A stretch of 6,460 nucleotides of DNA from Desulfuromonadaceae bacterium GWC2_58_13 (GCA_001825565.1 MHXM01000053.1:1-6460); one strand, 5' to 3'. Positions 1 to 6,460 are shown, counted from the stretch's first letter. Notes: generated by a model not told the origin, from the sequence alone. Translations and numbers: made by a program.

Positions 1-1490
1 CCATCCTCAACCAGGGCAATCGGGCCTCCTTCGGCCGCTTCCGGCGAGACATGTCCGATACAAGGACCGCGGGTGCCTCCGGAAAACCGGCCATCGGTAA
101 TCAGGGCCACGCTGTCGCCGAGGCCCAAGCCCATCAGGGTTGCGGTCGGGGCCAACATTTCGCGCATCCCCGGACCGCCTTTTGGCCCTTCGTAGCGGAT
201 CACCACCACATCGCCGGCAACGACCTTGCCGCCCATCAAGGCTTCCATGGCCGCCTCCTCCGATTCGAAACAACGGGCGCAACCCTCGTAATGCATCATC
301 TTTTCAGAAACGCCGGACTGCTTGACCACGGCGCCGTCCGGGGCCAGGTTGCCGGAAAGGATGGCGATGCCTCCTTCGAGCCGTATCGGCGAGCCGATCG
401 GATGTACGACCTCTTCGTCGACCTCGGCCACGCTGGCAATGATCTGTTTCACCGTCGGACCGGTCAGGGTCGGGTTGTCGTTGATCCGATCGCGCAGTTG
501 GTAAAGGACCGCGGGGACGCCACCGGCGGCATCGAGATCCTCCATGAAATGCTTGCCCCCGGGGTTCATGGACGCCAGTTGAGGGGTGTTGCGACTGAGC
601 CGGTCGAATTCTTCCAGCGGCAGTTCGACGCCGGCCTCGCGGGCGATGGAAAGAAGATGCAACACGGTATTGCTTGATCCCCCGAGCGCCAGATCGACGC
701 GAATCGCGTTTTCAAATGCCTCCCGTGTCAGGATCTGCCGAGGGGTGATATTATCCCGCACCAGCTCGACGATCCGTTCGCCCGAAGCAAAAGCAATGCG
801 TTTTTTCAAGGAGGAAACCGCCAGCGCGGTGCCGCAACGGACCAGACTCATGCCTAGGGTTTCGGTAAGAATCGCCATGGTGTTGGCGGTGAACAGCCCC
901 TGGCAGGATCCGGCGGTCGGACAGGCGTGATCCTCGCATACCATGAGTTCTTTTTCATCGATCACCCCGGCCTTGTACTGGGCCATGGCCTCGAAGGTGT
1001 CGGTAACAAACGAGAAACGACGCCCCTTACGACCCGAGCCGGTCATCATCGGCCCAGCCGTAACCACGATGCAGGGGATATCGAGCCGGGCCGCCGCCAT
1101 CAGCATTCCGGGAGTGATTTTGTCGCAGTTGGTCAACAGCACCAGACCGTCCAGTCGATGGGCCTCGGCGACGGACTCAATCATGTCGGCGATCAACTCC
1201 CGAGTCGGCAGGGAGTAGTGCATTCCCTTGTGTCCCATGGCGATTCCGTCGCAGACTCCGGGAATGCCGAAAAAGAACGAATAACCACCGCCGCTGTGAA
1301 CCCCTTTTTCGATAAAACGTTCAAGTTCACGCATCCCGGTATGCCCGGGAATCAGATCGGTAAACGAGGTGGCGATGCCGATGAAGGGTTTTTTCATTTC
1401 TTTATCGGAAACCCCGGTCCCCTTCAGGAGCGCCCGGTGGGGGGTACGTTCAAAGCCTTGGGTAATGGCGTCACTGCGTTTCGTTGTCAT
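1..1490 (-). CDS. ilvD: Dihydroxy-acid dehydratase IlvD (3' end cut by window edge)
   Basis: Dihydroxy-acid dehydratase converts 2,3-dihydroxy-isovalerate and 2,3-dihydroxy-3-methylvalerate to the 2-keto acids that precede valine/leucine and isoleucine; it is a cytoplasmic Fe-S enzyme. Reading the minus strand from the ATG at 1490 gives 496 uninterrupted codons with no stop before the window edge. The family is usually about 550-560 residues, so roughly the last 60 are missing. Visible family motifs are TSFTDLIPGH (41-50), GVCDGIAMGH (78-87), NCDKITPGM (121-129; C122 a cluster ligand, K124 the residue carbamylated in homologues), ACPTAGSCQGLFTANTM (189-205; C196), LALGGSSNT (267-275), IRYEGPKGGPGMREML (431-446) and ALITDGRFSGGTRGPCIGH (462-480). 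PGH at 48-50 resembles E. coli-type enzymes rather than the PCN of characterised [2Fe-2S] members, so a [4Fe-4S] cluster is inferred. The start is supported by GGAAGGA upstream, although the 12-base spacing is long. It lies downstream of the DUF465 gene, behind a hairpin and a leader of about 120 bases. Confidence 0.97.
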   Translation of the reverse strand, partial: MTTKRSDAITQGFERTPHRALLKGTGVSDKEMKKPFIGIATSFTDLIPGHTGMRELERFIEKGVHSGGGYSFFFGIPGVCDGIAMGHKGMHYSLPTRELIADMIESVAEAHRLDGLVLLTNCDKITPGMLMAAARLDIPCIVVTAGPMMTGSGRKGRRFSFVTDTFEAMAQYKAGVIDEKELMVCEDHACPTAGSCQGLFTANTMAILTETLGMSLVRCGTALAVSSLKKRIAFASGERIVELVRDNITPRQILTREAFENAIRVDLALGGSSNTVLHLLSIAREAGVELPLEEFDRLSRNTPQLASMNPGGKHFMEDLDAAGGVPAVLYQLRDRINDNPTLTGPTVKQIIASVAEVDEEVVHPIGSPIRLEGGIAILSGNLAPDGAVVKQSGVSEKMMHYEGCARCFESEEAAMEALMGGKVVAGDVVVIRYEGPKGGPGMREMLAPTATLMGLGLGDSVALITDGRFSGGTRGPCIGHVSPEAAEGGPIALVED

Positions 1491-1502
1491 AGTTCAGAAG
1501 AA

Positions 1503-1509
1503 TCCTTCC
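1503..1509 (-). promoter_or_regulatory. Probable ribosome binding site of ilvD
   Basis: The minus strand reads GGAAGGA here, 12 bases before the ATG at 1490. The complementarity to the 16S rRNA tail is good but the spacing is longer than usual. No better-placed site or start is visible, and the N-terminal residues after this ATG already look like the family's beginning. The leader between the hairpin at 1612 and this site contains no ATG, so I see no leader peptide of the branched-chain attenuator type, and I see no T-box consensus. Confidence 0.55.
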
Positions 1510-1611
1510 AAAGGGTTGTGTCTCAAAAATTTAAGCCAAAGCACCCCTTCAACCGGTCTGGTATGGGCACAGCAAAGAATTATTCGATATTAGCAAACTG
1601 CCTTTGATATA

Positions 1612-1646
1612 GGAAAGGGTTCGGGCAAAATGCCCAAACCCTTTCC
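1612..1646 (-). terminator. Strong hairpin after the DUF465 gene, candidate terminator
   Basis: On the minus strand the arms GGAAAGGGTTTGGGCA and TGCCCGAACCCTTTCC enclose a TTT loop. They pair over 16 base pairs with a single G-U wobble. The hairpin begins about 20 bases after the stop codon of the DUF465 gene. The bases that follow it (TATATCAAAGG) are not a run of T, so it is not a textbook intrinsic terminator. It could be a weak or factor-assisted terminator, a 3'-end stabilising structure, or a partial barrier before ilvD. On the plus strand the hairpin is not followed directly by a T-run either. Confidence 0.6.
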
Positions 1647-1666
1647 GGACCGATCACAGAAAATTT

Positions 1667-1897
1667 TTACTGGCGGTATTGGATGAGAATACGCTCCATT
1701 TCATCTTTTCCGGCCAGCTTGAGTTTCTGCACTTTTTTTCTTTCCAGTTCTTCGTCGGGACTCAAATAAGTTTTCTGGTCCAGCTTCTGCAATTCTTTTT
1801 CGAGCAGGTTATGTTCCTCATAAAGCAGTCGAAATCGAGGACTTGCATCAAAAAGTTGCTGAACCAGTTGCTGATTTGTCAGATCCATTTCCTCCAT
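1667..1897 (-). CDS. Small DUF465 (YdcH-family) coiled-coil protein
   Basis: A 76-residue, highly charged protein without a signal peptide or membrane segment. Residues about 22-70 match the DUF465/YdcH pattern: an LYEEHNLLEKEL helix (25-36), a short turn with YLSPDEELE (44-52), then a Lys-rich helix with KLKLAGKDEMERIL (58-71). The EH in the first helix and the KLxxKD in the second are the most recognisable family marks. The expected fold is a short helical hairpin or coiled coil in the cytoplasm. The molecular role of the family is not established and I do not assign one. The ATG at 1897 is preceded by GGGAGGTG with a spacing of about 6 bases, which favours it over the internal ATG at 1888. 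The gene has its own promoter candidate upstream (1945-1973) and a strong hairpin just downstream, so it may form a monocistronic unit as well as the end of the tsaB operon. Confidence 0.85.
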   Translation of the reverse strand: MEEMDLTNQQLVQQLFDASPRFRLLYEEHNLLEKELQKLDQKTYLSPDEELERKKVQKLKLAGKDEMERILIQYRQ

Positions 1898-1944
1898 AGA
1901 ACACCTCCCGAGAAAGGGTTAGCAAAGGCCGAAAACGCCATTTT

Positions 1945-1973
1945 AAAATAACCAATGGATTTTTGCTTGTCAA
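1945..1973 (-). promoter_or_regulatory. Sigma70-type promoter candidate for the DUF465 gene
   Basis: On the minus strand a perfect -35 hexamer TTGACA (1973-1968) is followed by a 17-base spacer and TATTTT (1950-1945), which matches the -10 consensus at 4 of 6 positions. The region is visibly richer in A and T than the flanking genes. Transcription would start near 1938, giving an untranslated leader of about 40 bases before the ATG at 1897. It lies wholly in the gap between tsaB and the DUF465 gene. A palindromic ATTTTAAAAT overlaps the -10 and could be incidental. Confidence 0.6.
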
Positions 1974-1998
1974 CCTTCTATGCAATCTGGAAAAACTT

Positions 1999-2697
1999 TC
2001 ATCCTTCGCGGGAAGCCCACATGATTTCGGCCTCGGAGAGACGGATATAAACAGGGGAGAGACTTTCCAGGGAAATCGCCTGCCCTTGCCGCAAACCATC
2101 GAGAACCAGGACCGCGGCGCTCGATGCGCGGGACATGTGCAGCGGCCAGGGAACGAAGTGCGCCCGGCTACCCAGATGGGCGACAATCAGGTCACGATAG
2201 ACCAAAGCCCCATCGCCGACAAATACCAGATCCTGGTCCATCGAGTCGAGGAGTCGGGCCGGCGGCAACACGGCTTCTTTACCCAGCGCCTGCAACCGAT
2301 CATTTTCCCAGCCGAACAGCCCGGCATAGACTTCGGATTTGCGGGCGTCAAGTAATGCACATACGGGAAAGGCCGAAAACGGCACCTGTGTTGCCAGCGC
2401 GGCCAAGGAAGAAACCCCCACGACTGGTCTGCCGGTCGCCAGAGCCAGACCCTTGACCGTCGCCACGCCAACCCGCAATCCGGTAAAAGAACCGGGCCCC
2501 AATACCACCCCGAAGGCGTCCAGTTGCCGGACCGATAAACCGGCATCGGTCAACAACTGCTGAATGATAATCAGCAATCGATCCGTGTGGTTTTTTCCAA
2601 CGTTGAGCGCAATTTCGCCAAGCAGCGTGGTACCGCGACACAAGGCCACACTCCCGGCCGGCGTTGCGGTATCAACCACAAGGAACATCTCGTTCAT
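1999..2697 (-). CDS. tsaB: tRNA threonylcarbamoyladenosine biosynthesis protein TsaB
   Basis: TsaB (formerly YeaZ) is a non-catalytic ASKHA-fold partner of TsaD. With TsaC and TsaE it makes the t6A modification at position 37 of ANN-decoding tRNAs in the cytoplasm. The 232-residue length is normal for the family. Diagnostic segments are VVDTATPAGSVAL near the N-terminus (7-19), NHTDRLL (36-42), VLGPGSFTGLRVGVATVKGLA (65-85), LLDARKSEVYAG (115-126) and the C-terminal PVYIRLSEAE (215-224). The ATG at 2697 shares its A with the rseP stop codon (TAATG), and a GGGGGA stretch lies just upstream, so translational coupling to rseP is likely. An in-frame ATG at 2688 would also give a normal N-terminus but has a poorer ribosome site. 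No terminator is seen after its stop, so read-through into the DUF465 gene is possible. Confidence 0.95.
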   Translation of the reverse strand: MNEMFLVVDTATPAGSVALCRGTTLLGEIALNVGKNHTDRLLIIIQQLLTDAGLSVRQLDAFGVVLGPGSFTGLRVGVATVKGLALATGRPVVGVSSLAALATQVPFSAFPVCALLDARKSEVYAGLFGWENDRLQALGKEAVLPPARLLDSMDQDLVFVGDGALVYRDLIVAHLGSRAHFVPWPLHMSRASSAAVLVLDGLRQGQAISLESLSPVYIRLSEAEIMWASREG

Positions 2698-4028
2698 TAT
2701 TGTCCCCCGAAAAATATCCTGACAATGTCGTTGTAGAAGGCCAGGATCATCAGGGAGATCAGCAGCAGCAAACCGATCTGTTGGGCAATTTCGCGAGAAC
2801 GCAGCGATAACGGGCGTCTGAAAACGAATTCGTACAAATTGAAAAAGAGATGGCCGCCATCGAGTATGGGAATCGGCAACAAGTTAAGAATACCGAGCTG
2901 GATACTGAGAAAAGCGAGAACGGTTAAAATACTGGACAGATCCGTCTGGGCCGCCTGACCGGCGATCTGAACCACGGTGATGGGACCACCGATGTTTTTG
3001 GTGGAGACGTGTCCTGAAACCATTTTCTGGATGAACACCAGGGTCAGTTCGATCAGCTCGAAGGTTCGGTCGGCCCCAGCCCTGACCGCCTCGAAGATGC
3101 CGAAACGCTTAAATATGCTATCCGGCTGCGGCGCGATACCAACCAGAAAATCGATGCCGTTGACATCATCCCTGACCGGCTTAATCGACAGGGTCAGTTG
3201 CTGGCCGTTCCGGTCCAGGACAAAGGTCTGCGGTTCGCCTCCCCCCTTCTGGATGATGTGCTTGAGATCATACCAGGAACCCACCGGCGAATCGGCAATG
3301 GAGACAATCCGGTCGCCGACCTCCATCCCGGCCGCCTGGGCCGGCATCCCCGGTGCAAGAGCGCCAACAATGGCCTCTTGGCGGGGCAGCAAGCCCAACG
3401 ACTGAAGTCCCTCAAGCCCGCCCTCCTCAGGGTTCATCGTGAGGACGGAGGAATGGTTGGCTCGGGCGACCCGGAATTCCAGAGAAGACCCGACATGGGC
3501 AATTAAAGCATGATTTGCATCGGTCCAGGTGGCAACCGCGTCGCCGTTGATTGCCTCGATGCAGTCACCGGATTCAAAACCGGATCGGCCACCGGGGGAG
3601 TCGGTAACGACGTAGCCGATACAAGGGACCTGTTCGAGGTACGCCGGGATATTGACTCCGATCATGTAGGCGATCGGCAGCACCAGAAACGGCAACAGCA
3701 GGTTCATCAGCGGTCCGGCCGCCACAATTGCAGTCCGCTTCGATACTGGTTTGTTCGCGAAAGAACGCGCTTGATCTTCTGGGGAAAGTTCCACGGCCTC
3801 GCCGGCCTCGCTGGTCCCTTCGCCGAGCATCTGAACATAGCCCCCCAGAGGAATGGCGCAGATCAGGTACTCGGTTTCTCCCCACTGGCGGGAAAGCAGC
3901 CGGGGTCCGAACCCCAGGGAAAATTTGAGAACCTTGACGCCGGACATCTTGGCAACGGCGAAGTGCCCCAGCTCATGAACAAAAACCAGGATGCCGAGCA
4001 TTATGATGCCGGCAAAAATTGTAATCAT
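2697..4028 (-). CDS. rseP: RseP-type site-2 intramembrane zinc metalloprotease
   Basis: A membrane protease that cleaves transmembrane segments of anti-sigma factors (RseA in E. coli) and clears remnant signal peptides. The 443-residue length is close to the E. coli protein (about 450). The first membrane helix carries the zinc motif HELGH (18-22). AAGPLMN (103-109) begins the second helix. Two PDZ domains lie at about 133-198 and 215-285, followed by NIGGPITV (345-352) and NLLPIPILDGGH (382-393), whose Asp390 is the third zinc ligand. A last hydrophobic helix ends near the C-terminus. All catalytic residues are present, so the enzyme should be active. The start at 4028 is preceded by GGGAGGT four bases upstream, in the 11-base gap after dxr. 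No rseA or rpoE homologue is in the window, so the local substrate is unknown. Confidence 0.96.
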   Translation of the reverse strand: MITIFAGIIMLGILVFVHELGHFAVAKMSGVKVLKFSLGFGPRLLSRQWGETEYLICAIPLGGYVQMLGEGTSEAGEAVELSPEDQARSFANKPVSKRTAIVAAGPLMNLLLPFLVLPIAYMIGVNIPAYLEQVPCIGYVVTDSPGGRSGFESGDCIEAINGDAVATWTDANHALIAHVGSSLEFRVARANHSSVLTMNPEEGGLEGLQSLGLLPRQEAIVGALAPGMPAQAAGMEVGDRIVSIADSPVGSWYDLKHIIQKGGGEPQTFVLDRNGQQLTLSIKPVRDDVNGIDFLVGIAPQPDSIFKRFGIFEAVRAGADRTFELIELTLVFIQKMVSGHVSTKNIGGPITVVQIAGQAAQTDLSSILTVLAFLSIQLGILNLLPIPILDGGHLFFNLYEFVFRRPLSLRSREIAQQIGLLLLISLMILAFYNDIVRIFFGGQ

Positions 4029-4039
4029 GCAACCTCCCG

Positions 4040-5197
4040 TCAGAAAGACGTATCGATAATCCTGCGAGCCTCCGTGCGTGCCCAGAGATCGGCCCGCAAC
4101 ACTTCGTCGATGTGCTCCAGCGGAGCAGCCTGATGGTTCTCAAGCGTAGCGCGGATAAGCTCCGGGATATTGAGAAAAGAGATTTCTCCGTTAAGAAAAG
4201 CTTCGACCGCCACCTCGTTGGCGGCGTTGAGCACGGCCGGCGCACTCCCCCCCGCGCGCATGGCTTCATAGGCCAGGGCAAGGCAGGAGAATCGTTGCAG
4301 ATCAGGCATTTCGAACGATAGCGTACCCAGGCGGCAGAGATCCAAGGGGGGTAAATCAAGGGGAAGCCGCTCGGGGTATGAGAGGGCATAGGCGATCGGA
4401 GTTTTCATGTCCGGAATGCCAAGTTGGGCAATCACCGACCCATCCAGGTATTCCACCATGGAGTGGACGATGCTCTGCGGATGAATGTGAATGGAAATCT
4501 GCTCAGCGGGCAAATCGAACAGCCAGCGGGCCTCGATAACTTCGAGCCCTTTGTTCATCATGGTGGCGGAATCGATGGATATCTTTCGCCCCATGTTCCA
4601 GTTCGGATGCGCCAAGGCCTCGGCGGGGGTCACCCGCTGAAGCTCGGCCAACGCCCGGTTGCGAAAAGGCCCGCCGGACGCGGTCAGGATCAGGCGACGC
4701 ACATCCCGCCGCCGATGACCTTCGAGAGATTGAAAAATCGCCGAATGCTCACTGTCCACGGGGAACAGGCGGACCCCCTTGCGAGCCACCGCCTCCATGA
4801 CCAGAGGTCCGGCGGTGACCAGGGTTTCTTTATTGGCCAGGGCGATATCCTTGCCGTTTTCAATGGCTGCCATGGTAGGAATCAATCCGGCGGCCCCGAC
4901 AATCGCCGACAAAACCATGTCCACGTCGGCATGGCAGGCACAGGCGATCAGACCCTCAATTCCGGAAATAATCTCAGGGGCGCCACATCCCAGGGAAGAT
5001 TTCAGGGTCTCGGCGTCTGCCGGACTGAGCACAGCCACCAGGCGGGGATTGAACCGTCGGATCTGCTGCTGCAATAATTGGAGGTTGCGACCCGCCGTCA
5101 GCGAAACGACGCGAAACTTGTCGGGATGAGCGGCGACGATATCGAGCGTGCTGACACCGATCGAGCCGGTAGAACCGAGAACCGCAAGGCATTTCAT
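4040..5197 (-). CDS. dxr: 1-deoxy-D-xylulose 5-phosphate reductoisomerase
   Basis: Dxr (IspC) rearranges and reduces DXP with NADPH to 2-C-methyl-D-erythritol 4-phosphate, the committed step of the non-mevalonate isoprenoid pathway and the fosmidomycin target. The 385 residues agree with the usual length of 380-400. GSTGSIG (8-14) is the NADPH-binding loop. ALANKETLVTAG (119-130), PVDSEHSAIFQ (146-156; metal ligands D148 and E150), TASGGPFR (172-179), HPNWNMGRKISIDSATMMNK (197-216) and GLEVIEA (217-223; E219, E222) are the catalytic and substrate-binding segments. All are intact. The ATG at 5197 comes 6 bases after the cdsA stop. Its ribosome site is weak (CCAGG about 10 bases upstream), which suggests dependence on translation of cdsA. 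Together with uppS in the same unit it supplies polyprenyl carrier synthesis. Confidence 0.98.
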   Translation of the reverse strand: MKCLAVLGSTGSIGVSTLDIVAAHPDKFRVVSLTAGRNLQLLQQQIRRFNPRLVAVLSPADAETLKSSLGCGAPEIISGIEGLIACACHADVDMVLSAIVGAAGLIPTMAAIENGKDIALANKETLVTAGPLVMEAVARKGVRLFPVDSEHSAIFQSLEGHRRRDVRRLILTASGGPFRNRALAELQRVTPAEALAHPNWNMGRKISIDSATMMNKGLEVIEARWLFDLPAEQISIHIHPQSIVHSMVEYLDGSVIAQLGIPDMKTPIAYALSYPERLPLDLPPLDLCRLGTLSFEMPDLQRFSCLALAYEAMRAGGSAPAVLNAANEVAVEAFLNGEISFLNIPELIRATLENHQAAPLEHIDEVLRADLWARTEARRIIDTSF

Positions 5198-5203
5198 TAA
5201 TGG

Positions 5204-6013
5204 TTACCTGGGAGTTTGAAAAAACCACAGAGCATAGTAATAAGCAGGGGCAAAAGCGAAAATCAGACTGTCCAGCCGATCGAGAATGCCACCGTGACCA
5301 GGAATCAAGGTTCCCGAATCCTTGACCCCGAAACTGCGCTTCAACATCGACTCGAACAGATCGCCGACCTGTCCCAGTGCCCCTAGACCGAAACCGAGCA
5401 GAAAGCAGTCGCCCATCGACAGTTCCGGGAAAAACCAGTATTTGAACGCCAAGGCGCCGCCAAAACTGCCAACCAGACCACCAAGTGCCCCCTCGATGCT
5501 CTTGTTTGGACTGATGGCAGGATAGAGCTTGCGACGCCCGAAATTGACCCCCGTGAAATAGGCTGCGGAATCACCCAGCATGACAATGAACAGAACGAGG
5601 AAAATCCACTCCTTGCCATGAGGAAGCCCATGCAGAAGCGACAGGTGCCCGAGCAGCAGGGGCAGGTAGAGAAAACCGAACAACACCAGTGCCAGATGAT
5701 GGATCACCGAATGCAGTTCGTGAAAACGCCACAGGAACCAGATGGCAAAAAAAAACGTGACCAACATCAACGACGGCAGGGTCGCTCCAACATTCAACAC
5801 CGGCACCAAGGTCAGCAAACCGCCAACGGCCATCGCCGCGTAACGTTCCGCCGTCCGCTCTACCGGCAAACTCATTCGGTAAAACTCTGAAAGCCCAAGC
5901 AAAACCACTACCATCACCAGCAGATCGAAAAGAACCGATCCTGAAAAAACAATAAACAACACCAGCACGGGAAGCGCAATAAGGGCTGTGAAAATACGTT
6001 GTTTAATGGCCAT
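5204..6013 (-). CDS. cdsA: Phosphatidate cytidylyltransferase (CDP-diglyceride synthase)
   Basis: CdsA transfers CMP from CTP to phosphatidic acid, making CDP-diacylglycerol for phospholipid synthesis in the inner membrane. The protein is very hydrophobic, with several predicted membrane helices. Counting from the ATG at 6013 it has 269 residues. A conserved segment begins GDSAAYFTG at about 147 and continues through SPNKSIEGALGG. The family signature lies at about 222-249 and includes KRSFGVKDSG and PGHGGILDRLDS. I chose the ATG at 6013 because it gives the usual MAIKQRIFTALIALP-type beginning and a G-rich GGGGGAGG precedes it, although that sits unusually close to the ATG. An in-frame GTG at 6034 would add seven residues (reading VHRSRGR) but has no ribosome site. 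With the ATG start the gene overlaps the end of uppS by 11 bases. Confidence 0.96.
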   Translation of the reverse strand: MAIKQRIFTALIALPVLVLFIVFSGSVLFDLLVMVVVLLGLSEFYRMSLPVERTAERYAAMAVGGLLTLVPVLNVGATLPSLMLVTFFFAIWFLWRFHELHSVIHHLALVLFGFLYLPLLLGHLSLLHGLPHGKEWIFLVLFIVMLGDSAAYFTGVNFGRRKLYPAISPNKSIEGALGGLVGSFGGALAFKYWFFPELSMGDCFLLGFGLGALGQVGDLFESMLKRSFGVKDSGTLIPGHGGILDRLDSLIFAFAPAYYYALWFFQTPR

Positions 6014-6460
6014 CCTCCCCCGTGACCTGTGCACCGGTCAAACCAAAACGCCGCTGACGACGAGCGAACTCCTCAAAAGCTAGATGCAGTTTCTGACGGC
6101 TGAATTCGGGCCACAGGTCTTCGGTGAAATACAGTTCGGTATAGGCGAGTTGCCAAAGCAGAAAATTGCTGATTCGCATTTCACCGCTGGTTCGAATCAG
6201 CAAGTCGGGATCGGGTATACCCGCGGTATCCAGAGAGCAACTGACCAGATCGTCGTCGATAGTGTCCGGATTCAGTGAACCATCCGCGGCCTGCCGGGCC
6301 AGGGAACGGATAGCCCGAACCAGCTCGTTGCGGGCACCGTACGAGAGCGCCAGAGTCAACACCATCTCGCTGTTGCGGGAGGTCTGATGAATGGTCCGTT
6401 GCAGAATCGCCGCCACTTCCTGCGGAAGCCGATCAATTTCGCCAATCACCTGGAAACTAA
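6003..6460 (-). CDS. uppS: Undecaprenyl diphosphate synthase, C-terminal part (5' end cut by window edge)
   Basis: UppS adds isopentenyl units in cis to farnesyl diphosphate to give the C55 lipid carrier for peptidoglycan and O-antigen synthesis. About 151 residues are in the window, roughly the last 60 percent of a protein usually near 250; the N-terminal catalytic DGNGRW region lies outside. Visible conserved parts are the strand leading to VIGEIDRLP, LALSYGARNELVRA (the counterpart of the NYGGR region), DPDLLIRTSGEMRISNFLLW with the substrate-binding Arg and Ser residues, QLAYTELYFTEDLWPEF, and the C-terminal RRQRRFG. The reading frame stays open to the window edge at 6460. The GTG at 6449 falls inside the fold and is not the true start. 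The stop codon overlaps the beginning of cdsA. Confidence 0.96.
   Translation of the reverse strand, partial: SFQVIGEIDRLPQEVAAILQRTIHQTSRNSEMVLTLALSYGARNELVRAIRSLARQAADGSLNPDTIDDDLVSCSLDTAGIPDPDLLIRTSGEMRISNFLLWQLAYTELYFTEDLWPEFSRQKLHLAFEEFARRQRRFGLTGAQVTGEDGH

Noticed and set aside
51..677. Long plus-strand open frame (208 codons) opposite ilvD
   Set aside because: It lies entirely antisense to a clear ilvD reading frame, and its composition looks like the reverse complement of GC-rich codons with no recognisable motif.
927..1607. Plus-strand open frame of 226 codons opposite the start of ilvD and its leader
   Set aside because: It is mostly a shadow of ilvD. It shows no family motif, and its end simply runs into the intergenic region.
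1491..1611. Promoter, T-box or leader-peptide attenuator for ilvD
   Set aside because: AATAAT-like and TAATAT-like -10 elements exist around 1580-1595, but no -35 of reasonable quality lies at the right distance. There is no GG-N10-GC sigma54 pattern, no ATG for a leader peptide and no T-box consensus. A promoter may still be present but I cannot support one.
3510..4133. Plus-strand open frame of 207 codons opposite rseP and the end of dxr
   Set aside because: Antisense to two well-supported genes, with no recognisable domain.
4424..5077. Plus-strand open frame of 217 codons opposite dxr
   Set aside because: Antisense to the conserved core of dxr. The protein is His/Gly/Gln-rich as expected for a shadow frame.
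1..6460. Mobile element, CRISPR array, tRNA/rRNA gene or novel defence-type cassette
   Set aside because: I found no direct-repeat array, terminal inverted repeats, transposase or integrase motif, or tRNA-like cloverleaf. Apart from two short intergenic gaps the window is filled with conserved housekeeping genes.

Overview
The window is a compact stretch of bacterial chromosome in which every gene I can support lies on the minus strand. The gene order in transcription order (high to low coordinates) is uppS (5' end cut by the window edge), cdsA, dxr, rseP, tsaB, a small DUF465/YdcH-family gene, and ilvD (3' end cut by the window edge). The uppS-cdsA-dxr-rseP core is a classic conserved bacterial cluster. 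The continuation into tsaB, a DUF465 protein and ilvD, together with an IlvD resembling archaeal and anaerobe-type enzymes, suggests a deltaproteobacterium of the Desulfuromonas/Geobacter/Pelobacter kind. That assignment is inferred from memory of gene order and protein style, not from a search.

Layout: positions 6460 to 1999 form one tight transcription unit. uppS and cdsA overlap by 11 bases if cdsA starts at its ATG, cdsA and dxr are 6 bases apart, dxr and rseP are 11 bases apart, and rseP and tsaB share one base (TAATG). After tsaB there is a 101-base gap with no visible terminator. It carries a good sigma70-type promoter (TTGACA, 17-base spacer, TATTTT) that would drive the DUF465 gene separately. 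About 20 bases after the DUF465 stop lies a strong 16-bp hairpin that lacks a clear U-tract. A leader of about 120 bases then precedes ilvD.

How the genes work together: Dxr makes MEP, the first committed intermediate of the non-mevalonate isoprenoid pathway. UppS polymerises the resulting isoprenyl diphosphates into undecaprenyl diphosphate, the cell-wall lipid carrier. CdsA makes CDP-diacylglycerol for phospholipids. RseP is the inner-membrane site-2 protease used in envelope-stress signalling. The unit therefore joins isoprenoid, lipid and envelope functions, with the tRNA-modification gene tsaB attached at its end. ilvD (branched-chain amino acid synthesis) is functionally separate.

I found no mobile element, CRISPR array, RNA gene or novel system. 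The regions worth a second look are the two intergenic regions around the DUF465 gene and a few details of IlvD and of start-site choice.
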